64,000 nt of DNA. It comes from Parabacteroides faecis (GTDB lineage: Bacteria; Bacteroidota; Bacteroidia; Bacteroidales; Tannerellaceae). The stretch's first letter is position 1; every line of letters starts with the position of its first letter. Where the stretch lies: assembly GCF_014647375.1 (NCBI RefSeq), contig NZ_BMPB01000008.1:1-64000 (forward strand), given 5' to 3'. The translations under genes and the position numbers were made by a program. Positions 35,514 to 43,719 of this stretch are shown here, piece after piece. Below the pieces are notes generated by a model. It was given only the letters and a program-made list of their open reading frames with translations, ran no database searches and was not told where the DNA came from.

Positions 35514-37025
35514 ATGATAAAGAAAGTATTAGTAGCCAATCGCGGCGAAATTGCGATGCGAATCTTTCGTACCTGCCGCGTAATGAATATACCGACCGTT
35601 GCGATCTATACACATGTAGACCGGGGTGCCTTGCATGTACGATATGCCGAAGAAGCCTACTGTATCTCGGAAGATGAAACAGACACTTCTTATCTGAAAC
35701 CCGATCTGATCCTGGCAATCGCCCGGAAAACCGGTGCCGCTATCCATCCGGGATACGGTTTTCTATCTGAAAATGCAGATTTTGCCCGCAGATGTGAAGA
35801 AGAAGGTGTCATATTTATTGGTCCGAGTGCCGATGTTATTGCTAAAATGGGGATTAAGACCGAGGCCCGCAAGATCATGAAAGCAGCCGGTGTACCTGTC
35901 GTTCCCGGAACAGAAGAGCCGGTTAACAATATAGCCGAAGTCCGCAAGGTGGCTAAAGAGGTCGGTTATCCGATCATGCTGAAAGCATTGGCTGGCGGAG
36001 GTGGTAAAGGCATGCGTCTGGTCCGGGATGAAGAAGGACTGGAAGAAGCTTTCCGTCTGTCGTGCTCCGAAGCCGGAAATTCATTCGGGAATGATGCTAT
36101 TTACATTGAAAAATATATTGAGAATCCGCATCATATCGAAGTACAGGTTTTGGGTGATAAATATGGGAATGTGATCCATCTCTATGAACGTGAATGCTCT
36201 ATCCAGCGCCGTAACCAGAAAGTGATCGAGGAATCGCCGTCACCTTTTGTAAAGGAAGAGACGCGCAAGAAGATGCTGGCTGTTGCTGTGGAAGCCTGTA
36301 AGAAGATCGGTTATTACAGTGCCGGAACGTTGGAATTTATGATGGATAAAGACCAGAACTTCTATTTCCTGGAAATGAATACCCGTCTGCAGGTGGAACA
36401 TCCGGTGACGGAAGAGGTTACGGGTGTCGATCTGGTACGTGATATGATCCTGGTGGCTGCCGGTAATCCGTTGCCATACAAACAGGAAGATGTAGAGTTC
36501 AGAGGGGCGGCCATCGAATGCCGTATCTATGCGGAAGACCCGGAGAATAACTTTATGCCTTCGCCGGGTGTCATCAAGGTTCGTGAAGCGCCCGAAGGAC
36601 GTAATGTACGTCTGGACAGTGCCGCGTATGCCGGATTTGAAGTCTCTTTGCATTACGACCCGATGATCGCCAAACTGTGTACTTGGGGACGTAACCGCGA
36701 ATCAGCCATCTCCAATATGGCACGTGCGTTGCGGGAATATAAGATTCTGGGAATTAAAACGACGATCCCGTTCCATCAGCGTGTCTTGCACAACGAGACG
36801 TTCCTGAAAGGGAATTACGATACGACTTTCATCGATACCAAATTCGATAAGGAAGATCTGAAACGTCGTCAGAACAACGATCCGCTGGTTGCCGTGATTG
36901 CTGCGGCCATCAAGCATTTCGAACAGGAGAAGGAGGCCTCTGCCCGTATGACAACAGTCCCGTTGGTAGGCGAGTCTTTATGGAAATATTACGGTAAACT
37001 GCAGATGACTGCCAATAACTATTAA
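35514..37025 (+). CDS. accC: Biotin carboxylase subunit
   Basis: A 503-residue ATP-grasp enzyme that carboxylates biotin on the carrier protein. Shown by the N-terminal KKVLVANRGEIAMRI, the glycine-rich ATP loop LAGGGGKGMR (about 161-170), EKYIENPHHIEVQ (about 200), the catalytic region EMNTRLQVEHPVTE (about 285-298) and C-terminal YDPMIAKL. Slightly longer than plain AccC, like the PccA N-terminal part. It stands between the carboxyltransferase and the biotin carrier, so it belongs to that complex rather than necessarily to fatty-acid synthesis. Confidence 0.94.
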   Translation: MIKKVLVANRGEIAMRIFRTCRVMNIPTVAIYTHVDRGALHVRYAEEAYCISEDETDTSYLKPDLILAIARKTGAAIHPGYGFLSENADFARRCEEEGVIFIGPSADVIAKMGIKTEARKIMKAAGVPVVPGTEEPVNNIAEVRKVAKEVGYPIMLKALAGGGGKGMRLVRDEEGLEEAFRLSCSEAGNSFGNDAIYIEKYIENPHHIEVQVLGDKYGNVIHLYERECSIQRRNQKVIEESPSPFVKEETRKKMLAVAVEACKKIGYYSAGTLEFMMDKDQNFYFLEMNTRLQVEHPVTEEVTGVDLVRDMILVAAGNPLPYKQEDVEFRGAAIECRIYAEDPENNFMPSPGVIKVREAPEGRNVRLDSAAYAGFEVSLHYDPMIAKLCTWGRNRESAISNMARALREYKILGIKTTIPFHQRVLHNETFLKGNYDTTFIDTKFDKEDLKRRQNNDPLVAVIAAAIKHFEQEKEASARMTTVPLVGESLWKYYGKLQMTANNY

Positions 37026-37040
37026 AAGGAGGATCTGATT

Positions 37041-37565
37041 ATGTCAAAAGCATTAGCAACCTATTTTGCAACAGTAAATGATATGCCCGACACCGAATTC
37101 AAGGTGGAAATACTGGAAGACGGCCCGGTAAAGAAAGTCTCCGTAAACGGCAAGATATATAATGTAGATTATAATGTGGGAGGGGATAGCATCTATTCCA
37201 TCATCCTCAATCATAAATCGCACGGTGTCCAGATATCCAATATATCCGACGATGTGTACGAAGTTAAGAACAAAGGCGATTATTTCCAGGTACAGGTAAT
37301 CGACGAACTGAAGAAGATGCGCCTGTCGCGTATCCAGTCGGTGGCTGTCGGCCGTCAGGTGATCACTGCACAGATGCCGGGCGTGATCCTGAAAGTGAAT
37401 GTGAAACCCGGTGATGAAGTTACGGCGGGAACTCCGCTTTGTGTATTGGTCGCCATGAAAATGGAAAACGAGATACGCAGCCCGATAGACGGGATAGTGA
37501 AGGAGGTTTATATTACCGGTGGCGATAAAGTCGCTGTCAATGATAAAATGTTAGTGGTAGAATAA
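37041..37565 (+). CDS. Biotin carboxyl carrier subunit
   Basis: A 174-residue protein whose last 75 residues form a biotinyl domain with the biotinylation site VAMKMEN (Lys near residue 141). The first about 95 residues probably bind the carboxyltransferase, as the BT domain does in propionyl-CoA carboxylase. Third gene of the carboxylase operon; a good Shine-Dalgarno-like AGGAGG (37026-37031) lies 9 bp before the ATG, uncommon for this lineage. Confidence 0.92.
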   Translation: MSKALATYFATVNDMPDTEFKVEILEDGPVKKVSVNGKIYNVDYNVGGDSIYSIILNHKSHGVQISNISDDVYEVKNKGDYFQVQVIDELKKMRLSRIQSVAVGRQVITAQMPGVILKVNVKPGDEVTAGTPLCVLVAMKMENEIRSPIDGIVKEVYITGGDKVAVNDKMLVVE

Positions 37566-37595
37566 ATCCTATTTATTGTTTTTACTAAACAAATG

Positions 37596-37603
37596 TAAAT
37601 TTG
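37596..37603 (+). promoter_or_regulatory. -7 box for the CDGSH gene
   Basis: TAAATTTG, 58 bp upstream of the ATG at 37662. Confidence 0.4.
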
Positions 37604-37661
37604 TCATTGTTCTTATATAAAGCTTACATAATATAAATAAAAACCAATAGAATTAGAAGTT

Positions 37662-37847
37662 ATGGAAAACAAAGAACAACCTTTAGTAGAACTGAAAGCA
37701 ATGGATAAAGGTCCGTTGTTGGTGAAAGGCCCGGTAAAACTGATCACACCCGATGGAAAAGAAATGATCATGGAAAGAACGGCGATTTGCCGTTGCGGTC
37801 ATTCAAAGAACCAACCGTTTTGCGACGGATCACATATGAAACTGTGA
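37662..37847 (+). CDS. CDGSH iron-sulfur domain protein
   Basis: A 61-residue protein almost wholly made of a CDGSH domain. The 2Fe-2S ligands are visible in CRCGHSKNQPFCDGSH (three Cys and one His, residues 43-58). Such small bacterial proteins may carry electrons or clusters; the partner is unknown. It has its own promoter and a strong terminator, so it is a single-gene unit. Confidence 0.92.
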   Translation: MENKEQPLVELKAMDKGPLLVKGPVKLITPDGKEMIMERTAICRCGHSKNQPFCDGSHMKL

Positions 37848-37878
37848 CCTGGTAATAATAGATATACATTTACATTCG

Positions 37879-37913
37879 GAAAATCCGTAGCTCCTCAAGA
37901 GCTACGGATTTTC
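37879..37913 (+). terminator. Terminator after the CDGSH gene
   Basis: Perfect 15-bp stem (37879-37893 with 37899-37913) around CTCAA, with a T-rich 3' side. Confidence 0.8.
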
Positions 37914-37933
37914 TTTGGTTATAAATGATGGAT

Positions 37934-38185
37934 TTATTCTATCTCCGGTCGGTCGCCACCACCTTCACCACCACCTTCTTCGGGAGGAATGATCGGCTTA
38001 TCATCCGGCTCGACCTTCGCTTTCTTCCCTACACCACGACGCGACAGTGTTTCCGAGAATTGAACGATCTCTGCATTCACGGCATCGATCACAGTGCCGA
38101 TCGCCGTTTCTTTCGCCTGATCTTTATCGACCAACTGTTCGAATCTAAAAAAAATGTAAATAAAATGGATTCCGACTGTCGGAAA
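37934..38185 (-). pseudogene. C-terminal remnant of a larger protein
   Basis: An open frame on the minus strand begins right after an in-frame stop at 38186-38188 and runs about 83 codons with no ATG. From about 38143 it has coding character (FEQLVDKDQAKETAIGTVID, then a SRRGVGKK stretch) and ends in an acidic, Gly/Pro-rich tail DRPEIE. It reads like the last 65-70 residues of a longer protein that has lost its 5' part; the tail recalls DUF6261-type Parabacteroides proteins, from memory only. The break coincides with two palindromes (38171-38223). It could instead be a very short gene starting at TTG 38134. Confidence 0.4.
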
Positions 38186-38223
38186 CTATTTTTTTTCGTT
38201 TTTGAAGCTTTCCGATAGTCGGA
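38171..38223. repeat. Twin palindromes TCCGA-N3-TCGGA
   Basis: TCCGACTGTCGGA at 38171-38183 and TCCGATAGTCGGA at 38211-38223. Each is a palindrome with a 3-nt centre, and the two together form a 15-bp inverted repeat with one mismatch (38171-38185 with 38209-38223). They flank a T-rich stretch at the broken edge of the remnant gene. Confidence 0.55.
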
Positions 38224-38330
38224 CGAGCTAAATGTAGGTAAAAAATGGAAGAAAAATAGTTTTCTTAGGGGAAATTTGGGTTCTGATGTTAGAAAATGTT
38301 TTTTTTAGTCGTAAAGTTAAAAATCAGAAC

Positions 38331-38338
38331 TATATTTG
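38331..38338 (+). promoter_or_regulatory. -7 box for the first surface lipoprotein
   Basis: TATATTTG, 30 bp upstream of the ATG at 38369. The TTG inside it is not a start codon. Confidence 0.5.
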
Positions 38339-38368
38339 CACCCAATTAATATTAAACTTATAAAAAGG

Positions 38369-39541
38369 ATGAAGAAAAATTTATTGTATTTATTTACTGT
38401 ACTTTGTATCTTAAGTTTTTTCACCGCTTGTAGCGATGATGATGATGATGTAAAATGCCCTGTGGAAAATACTGTATTTACCGATAAGAACGGCTTGCAG
38501 TTGACCTATAGTGGTGAGGCTATGTTGGGAAAAGAGGTTTCGTTTACATCACAAAGTGTTGACAAAGCTGTATTGACTTTATCCGGTGCAAGTCTTGACC
38601 TGTCAGGTTTAATACCTGCTGGAAAATCAACTAACAATACTTCGACTGAGGGAATTGCTACAGCCGGTGTCGTACCGGGAGAATTGACGACTACCCTGAA
38701 TGTTGATTTATTGGTAGAAGGCGAAAAAGTGTCTTTCGAAGGAACTGATGAGAAAGATGGCCGTGTCATTAACTATAAAGGAGAAGCAACCAAGGATGGT
38801 TTGAAATTGGATTTGAAAGTGACCATGCCTAAAACTGATTTGGTAGGTACATCATGGAAGTTGGCTCCGGTGGGTTTTATGGCTGCTGATCCTATCCATA
38901 TTGTTTGGAATGCTGATGAATTTCCATTTAATGGAGGAACATGGGATATTCAAAGTGCTCTACTGTTGACAATGGGAATGGCCCCGATTAAGGATGGAAT
39001 GACAGTCCCGCAATTGTTGTTCGGCATTTTGAATGAAGTGACTTTCTTGCCTGATGGAAACATCCAAGCCAAATATAAAAATACTCCTGCCGATACTGAA
39101 TGGAAGGAGTCGCCATTGAATTTGGCCATGTATGCCGTAAAAGGGGATAAATTGTATGTTTATCTGAATGCAAATCAGATCATGGCTGTGGCAAATAAAT
39201 CGCGTGCGGCTGACTTGAGTTTTGTTATGGGGCTGCTTAAAAATATTGTACCGATGTTGGCAGAAGGCGTTCCTCTGTCTTATACAACAAATGAAGACGG
39301 GAATACTGTCGTTTATTTAGGCAAAGACGTGTTACTTCCTTTGTTGCAGCAAATAGCTCCTCTGTTCGAAGATGAGCAGACTGTTAATTCATTGGTTGAA
39401 CTTTTGAAAGGAAGTGCCGGTGAGGAGTTAGGCGCTTTGGTGGATGCCTTTTTGAAACCGGTCTTGGTAGCTATGCCTGATATTATTGCTACAACAACAG
39501 ACATTCAGATCGGTCTTACATTGCTTCCTGTGACAGAATAA
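38369..39541 (+). CDS. Lipoprotein, DUF4925-like
   Basis: A 390-residue lipoprotein. Start at the ATG for MKKNLLYLF; lipobox FTAC followed by SDDDDD, an acidic patch after the Cys typical of surface-exposed Bacteroidetes lipoproteins (lipoprotein export signal). The body is beta-rich in its first 150 residues with a helical, hydrophobic C-terminal half (LLPLLQQIAPLF and similar). It resembles DUF4925 proteins, whose function is unknown. Its leader is nearly the same as that of the next gene. Confidence 0.7.
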   Translation: MKKNLLYLFTVLCILSFFTACSDDDDDVKCPVENTVFTDKNGLQLTYSGEAMLGKEVSFTSQSVDKAVLTLSGASLDLSGLIPAGKSTNNTSTEGIATAGVVPGELTTTLNVDLLVEGEKVSFEGTDEKDGRVINYKGEATKDGLKLDLKVTMPKTDLVGTSWKLAPVGFMAADPIHIVWNADEFPFNGGTWDIQSALLLTMGMAPIKDGMTVPQLLFGILNEVTFLPDGNIQAKYKNTPADTEWKESPLNLAMYAVKGDKLYVYLNANQIMAVANKSRAADLSFVMGLLKNIVPMLAEGVPLSYTTNEDGNTVVYLGKDVLLPLLQQIAPLFEDEQTVNSLVELLKGSAGEELGALVDAFLKPVLVAMPDIIATTTDIQIGLTLLPVTE

Positions 39542-39589
39542 TTTTAATTTGGAATTGAAGAAATATCCCCAATAATTTATTAAAATCAA

Positions 39590-39623
39590 AAAGAAGGTAT
39601 CTCAAAAGGATGCCTTCTTTTTT
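39590..39623 (+). terminator. Terminator after the first lipoprotein
   Basis: AAAGAAGGTAT (39590-39600) pairs with 39610-39620 allowing one G-U, then a T-run. Confidence 0.7.
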
Positions 39624-39776
39624 GTTTAGTATGCAGGTATACCTTTATATCCCAAACAATTTATCCGTCAACGCCTTTCCTGAACAAAATGTTTTATCGA
39701 AAATTATCCTTATCTTCGTGCTGTTTTGAAGAACTTTATTTTAATAATTAAAAGGTATTAGTTTACTAACAGATTT

Positions 39777-41246
39777 ATGAAAACAAAACTAATGTATTTA
39801 TTCAGCATGCTTTGCATGCTAAGTTTGTTCACGGCTTGTAGTGATGACGATAAGGCAGGACCTATCGGAACAGAATTTGACGGCGTATATAAAGGAACGC
39901 TCGATGTAGATCTGGACGGAACCAAAGTCGGTGAAAATCTTCCCCAGAAAGTGTATGTGACCAAAGTCGGCGACAACCAGATCAAGATGGAACTGAAAAA
40001 CTTCAGCTTCGGGGCTATGGTACTCGGAAACATTTCCGTAGACAAATGTAATGTAGAAAAACAAAGTGATGACGTTTGTAAGTTCGATGGCGAACAAAAG
40101 TTGACGTTACCTATCGTCGGCGATTGCGATGTGGTAATGAACGGTACTATTGCCGGTGAAAAACTTGATATGGTGATCAATGTAAAAGCTACCCAGTCAG
40201 GTGCAGCCATCACGGTGAAAGTCGATTTCACGGGTACGAAACTGGCTACCGACCAGAGTTCGGAGGCTAAGATCACAGAATTTACTTTCGACAGCAAAGA
40301 AGTCGTTTCACAGCCGGAAATTGATGGAACAAACATCACCTTTATGGTCTCAGATACCATCAAAGCGGAAGAATTGGCAACTTTAGTTCCAACAATCAAA
40401 ATTTCTGATAAAGCGACTATCACTCCGGCAAGCGGTGTAGCGCAGGATTTCTCTAAACCTGTCACTTACACTGTGACTTCGGAGGATGGAATTACGACCA
40501 CGACTTATACTGTTTCCGTAGCTGGCAAAATGCAGAAATATTCACTAGACGAATGGGTTGACAAAGGAACCGGTAAGGCTGCCTACAAAACGCCATTCCC
40601 TGATGATAAATGGGCTACCAGTACCGCCGGAGCCAGCTTATTAGCGCTTTTTGGTTATACGGGCGAATTTCCGGTTGTTCCAACAGATGACGCTGTTAGC
40701 GGAACGGCTGCTAAACTGGTTACTAAGAATACAGCGGATATATCTATGGCACCTGCTATTACTTCCGGCTCTTTATATACAGGTCGTTTTGCAATTGATT
40801 TTTCGAACCAGTTGAACAGTACGAAATTCGGTATCATGTGTGATAAAAAACCGTTGCTCTTTAATGGATATTATAAATATACTCCTGGTGAATTATTTTT
40901 AGATGGTTCTGAAAAAGCAAATATTATAGAACATCCGGAATTGACGGACGAATGCAGCATAATGGGAGTTTTATATGAAGTAGCTGACGAGAAGGAAACA
41001 TTGACAGGCGTAGATATCGGCGATTCTGATAAACGTGTAGCAGTAGCGAAGCTGGCCGACGGTACGGCGAAAGCGGAATATACTCCGTTCAGCCTCGAAT
41101 TCAATTTTCTGGATGGCAAAACGTATGATTCAACCAAATTGTATAAGCTGGCTCTAATTTTCTCTTCCAGCAGTAAAGGTGATGCTTTCCAGGGAGCACC
41201 CGGAAGTACCTTATATATAGATGAACTGGAAGTCGTTTTCGAATAA
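39777..41246 (+). CDS. Surface lipoprotein with calycin-like, Ig-like and PCMD domains
   Basis: A 489-residue lipoprotein: lipobox FTAC plus SDDDK, then a calycin-like beta-barrel domain (about 30-165), an Ig-like segment of the DUF5018 type (about 170-250, ending TTTYTVSVAG), and a PCMD domain (putative carbohydrate metabolism domain, about 255-489) with LYIDELEVVFE at the end. PCMD proteins are thought to bind carbohydrate at the cell surface; no catalytic residues can be named. Separate transcription unit with its own terminator. Confidence 0.78.
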   Translation: MKTKLMYLFSMLCMLSLFTACSDDDKAGPIGTEFDGVYKGTLDVDLDGTKVGENLPQKVYVTKVGDNQIKMELKNFSFGAMVLGNISVDKCNVEKQSDDVCKFDGEQKLTLPIVGDCDVVMNGTIAGEKLDMVINVKATQSGAAITVKVDFTGTKLATDQSSEAKITEFTFDSKEVVSQPEIDGTNITFMVSDTIKAEELATLVPTIKISDKATITPASGVAQDFSKPVTYTVTSEDGITTTTYTVSVAGKMQKYSLDEWVDKGTGKAAYKTPFPDDKWATSTAGASLLALFGYTGEFPVVPTDDAVSGTAAKLVTKNTADISMAPAITSGSLYTGRFAIDFSNQLNSTKFGIMCDKKPLLFNGYYKYTPGELFLDGSEKANIIEHPELTDECSIMGVLYEVADEKETLTGVDIGDSDKRVAVAKLADGTAKAEYTPFSLEFNFLDGKTYDSTKLYKLALIFSSSSKGDAFQGAPGSTLYIDELEVVFE

Positions 41247-41273
41247 TATACGATTCGTAAAATCCATATAGTG

Positions 41274-41316
41274 AAAAAGGAATGTGTCAAAGTTAGTTTT
41301 GATACATTCCTTTTTT
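41274..41316 (+). terminator. Terminator after the PCMD lipoprotein
   Basis: An 18-bp stem (41274-41291 with 41298-41315, one G-U pair), 6-nt loop and T-run. Confidence 0.85.
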
Positions 41317-41368
41317 ATTTTTCAGCTACCACAAACATTTCATGGCTCATAAGCAGGGATACCAGTGA

Positions 41369-42454
41369 TTATCTCGGCGCTTTCCGGTACAGATAAATGG
41401 CAATGAACGTATAGAGAATATTCGGGATCCAGGCGGCCACCATCGCACTTACATATCCGTTGATCGCAAAGGTCGATGTAACCGTGGTGAACAGGATGTA
41501 AGAGAAACTCAAAGCCAGTCCGATACCGATATTCATACCCATACCTCCCTTGATTTTGCGTGAGGAGAGAGAAGCCCCGATAGAGGTCAGGATAAATGCC
41601 GCCATGATGGAAGCGAAACGTTTATGATATTCGATCTGGAATGTCTGGATATTACCTATACCACGCGTTTTCTGCCGTTCGATATAAGTTGCCAACTGTG
41701 GGGAGGTCATCGTCTCACAATCGTTTACCGAGATCAGGAAGTCGGACGGAATGATCGTCAGCGTCGTGTCTTTACGGGAACCTTGGGTGATATGTTCGCG
41801 CATTCCTTCAAAGTCGCGGATCATATAATCGATCACGGTCCATTTGTATAGCGAGTCGTATTTGATCGAATTGGCCGTCAGCTTGGAGATCAGCTTCTTT
41901 CCTTCGAAATGTTCGAGTGAGAAACGATAACCCATGTTCGGGCGTGCGTCATAACGGTCGAAATAAGCGAACACACCCGGTTCCACTTCAATCTGTATGT
42001 TTCGGGCATATTCCACTTTTTTGTTCCTGATATATTTGTTCTGAAAATCGATACGCGTCACATTGGCCGGGGGAATGATGAAAGCACTCAATACAAAACT
42101 GGCTATCGCAATGATCGCAGCCGAGATCGCATAAGGCAGCATCAGCCGCCGGAAACTCATTCCGCTTGCCAACATGGCGATAATCTCCGAATTGTCCGCC
42201 AGCTTCGAGGTAAAGAAGATGACCGCGATAAACGTGAACAGTGGACTGAACAAGTTGGCGAAATAGGGGATAAAGTTCATATAATAATCCAGAATGATCG
42301 CCTGCAGCGGAACTTCGGGTTTCAGGAACTTATCGATCTTTTCGTTTATATCGAATACGACGGAGATAGAGATGATCAGCATGATCGCGAAAACATACGT
42401 TCCGAGAAACTGCTTGATGATATACCAGTCTATCCGTTTTAATTTGAATTTCAT
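41369..42454 (-). CDS. LptF/LptG family lipopolysaccharide export permease
   Basis: A 361-residue inner-membrane permease of the YjgP/YjgQ family, part of the Lpt machine that pulls LPS from the inner membrane to the outer membrane. It has the family plan: two or three helices at the N-terminus (RIDWYIIKQFLGTYVF start; SFRRLMLPY loop near 105), a periplasmic beta-jellyroll (about 130-260) and three C-terminal helices. LptF and LptG cannot be told apart here. It follows tgt on the same strand, separated by the heptad inverted repeat. Confidence 0.9.
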   Translation of the reverse strand: MKFKLKRIDWYIIKQFLGTYVFAIMLIISISVVFDINEKIDKFLKPEVPLQAIILDYYMNFIPYFANLFSPLFTFIAVIFFTSKLADNSEIIAMLASGMSFRRLMLPYAISAAIIAIASFVLSAFIIPPANVTRIDFQNKYIRNKKVEYARNIQIEVEPGVFAYFDRYDARPNMGYRFSLEHFEGKKLISKLTANSIKYDSLYKWTVIDYMIRDFEGMREHITQGSRKDTTLTIIPSDFLISVNDCETMTSPQLATYIERQKTRGIGNIQTFQIEYHKRFASIMAAFILTSIGASLSSRKIKGGMGMNIGIGLALSFSYILFTTVTSTFAINGYVSAMVAAWIPNILYTFIAIYLYRKAPR

Positions 42455-42468
42455 GCGAATGTCTTTTT

Positions 42469-42549
42469 AATTGAAAATTGAGAATTGAAAATTGAAAACT
42501 GGAATAGATTATGGAAATTCTCAATTTTCAATCTTCAATTTTCAATTCT
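42469..42549. repeat. Heptad inverted repeat (TTGAAAA units)
   Basis: Left arm 42469-42500 is four copies of a 7-bp unit like AATTGAA; right arm 42514-42549 is its inverted copy in 7-bp units like AATTTTC. Ten bases separate them. It fills the gap between tgt and the LPS permease gene and reaches the tgt stop codon. It could form a long hairpin in RNA. Confidence 0.7.
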
Positions 42550-43679
42550 TAAAGTCGATTATTTAGTTGCTGCACCATACCGCTTTTCCAGATAGCAAAG
42601 TCACCGGCGATGATATGCTTTCGTGCTTCCTTCACCAGCCACAGATAGAAGGCGAGGTTATGGATGGAAGCAATTTGCAGACCCAGGAGTTCGTTTACTT
42701 TGATCAGATGATGCAGGTATGCTTTGCTGTAAAGCGTATCTACGTATGAGTGGGCATCCGGATCGACAGGGGAGAAGTCGTCCTCCCATTTCTTATTGCG
42801 CAGGTTGATCGTACCGTATTGCGTGAAGATCTGCCCGTTACGTCCGTTACGGGTCGGCATGATACAGTCGAACATATCCACGCCGCGCTCGATCGCCTCC
42901 AGCAGATTAATCGGAGTCCCAACCCCCATCAGGTAGCGAGGTTTGTCTTTGGGTAATATTTCATTGACAACCTCGATCATTTCGTACATCTTCTCGGTAG
43001 GTTCGCCGACAGCCAGTCCGCCGATAGCATTTCCGTCAGCCCCTTTCTTTGCTATGTTCTCAGCCGCATGACGGCGCAGATCTGGATATACACAACCCTG
43101 TACGATCGGGAAGAGGCATTGGCTGTAGCCATATTTCGGCTCCGTGGAATTGAAACGGTCGAAACAACGGTCCAGCCATCGTTCGGTCAACCCCAGTGAC
43201 TTTTTTGCATAATCATAGTCGGCATCTCCCGGACAACATTCGTCGAAAGCCATAATGATGTCGGCACCGATGATACGCTGGATATCCATTACCTTTTCGG
43301 GGGTGAAAAGATGCTTTGAACCATCTATATGAGAACGGAACTCGGCTCCTTCCTCGTGCAATTTGCGGTTGTCGGAAAGCGAGAATACCTGGAAACCTCC
43401 GCTGTCGGTCAGGATAGGGCGGTCCCATGTATTAAACTTGTGCAATCCCCCGGCTTTCTCCAGGATTTCAAGACCCGGACGCAGGTATAGATGATAGGTG
43501 TTACCCAGGATGATCTGTGCCTTAATATCCTCTTTCAGTTCGGTCATGTGGACGCCTTTCACTGTGCCTTGTGTTCCGACAGGCATAAAAATGGGCGTCT
43601 CGATTACCCCGTGATCGGTTGTAATCAAGCCCGCCCTTGCATTTGTCTTAGTATCGTTGTGTTGTAATTCGAATTTCAT
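42549..43679 (-). CDS. tgt: Queuine tRNA-ribosyltransferase
   Basis: A 376-residue enzyme that swaps G34 for a queuosine precursor in tRNAs with GUN anticodons. Diagnostic pieces: LGNTYHLYLRPG (about 58-69), DSGGFQVFSL (about 92-101), FDECCPG (about 143), GGLAVGEP (about 220), and the catalytic Asp in MFDCIMPTRNGRNG near 266. The expected zinc site is not clearly intact: the end of the sequence shows HNLAFYLWL with the His, while the usual CxCxxC after the RNA-binding Asp is replaced by NLRNKKWEDDFSPVDPDAHS, so the zinc-binding cysteines are absent. Such zinc-less bacterial Tgt variants are worth noting. Confidence 0.93.
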   Translation of the reverse strand: MKFELQHNDTKTNARAGLITTDHGVIETPIFMPVGTQGTVKGVHMTELKEDIKAQIILGNTYHLYLRPGLEILEKAGGLHKFNTWDRPILTDSGGFQVFSLSDNRKLHEEGAEFRSHIDGSKHLFTPEKVMDIQRIIGADIIMAFDECCPGDADYDYAKKSLGLTERWLDRCFDRFNSTEPKYGYSQCLFPIVQGCVYPDLRRHAAENIAKKGADGNAIGGLAVGEPTEKMYEMIEVVNEILPKDKPRYLMGVGTPINLLEAIERGVDMFDCIMPTRNGRNGQIFTQYGTINLRNKKWEDDFSPVDPDAHSYVDTLYSKAYLHHLIKVNELLGLQIASIHNLAFYLWLVKEARKHIIAGDFAIWKSGMVQQLNNRL

Positions 43680-43700
43680 TCTTTATCTTTGCTTTGGGCG

Positions 43701-43708
43701 CAAAGGTA
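43701..43708 (-). promoter_or_regulatory. -7 box for tgt
   Basis: TACCTTTG on the minus strand, 21 bp before the tgt ATG. Confidence 0.55.
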
Positions 43709-43719
43709 ATATAATTCTA

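Noticed and set aside
37925-38218. Plus-strand frame of 97 codons
   Set aside because: It is the opposite strand of the remnant gene, which has the better coding character (acidic C-terminal tail and alternating helix pattern).
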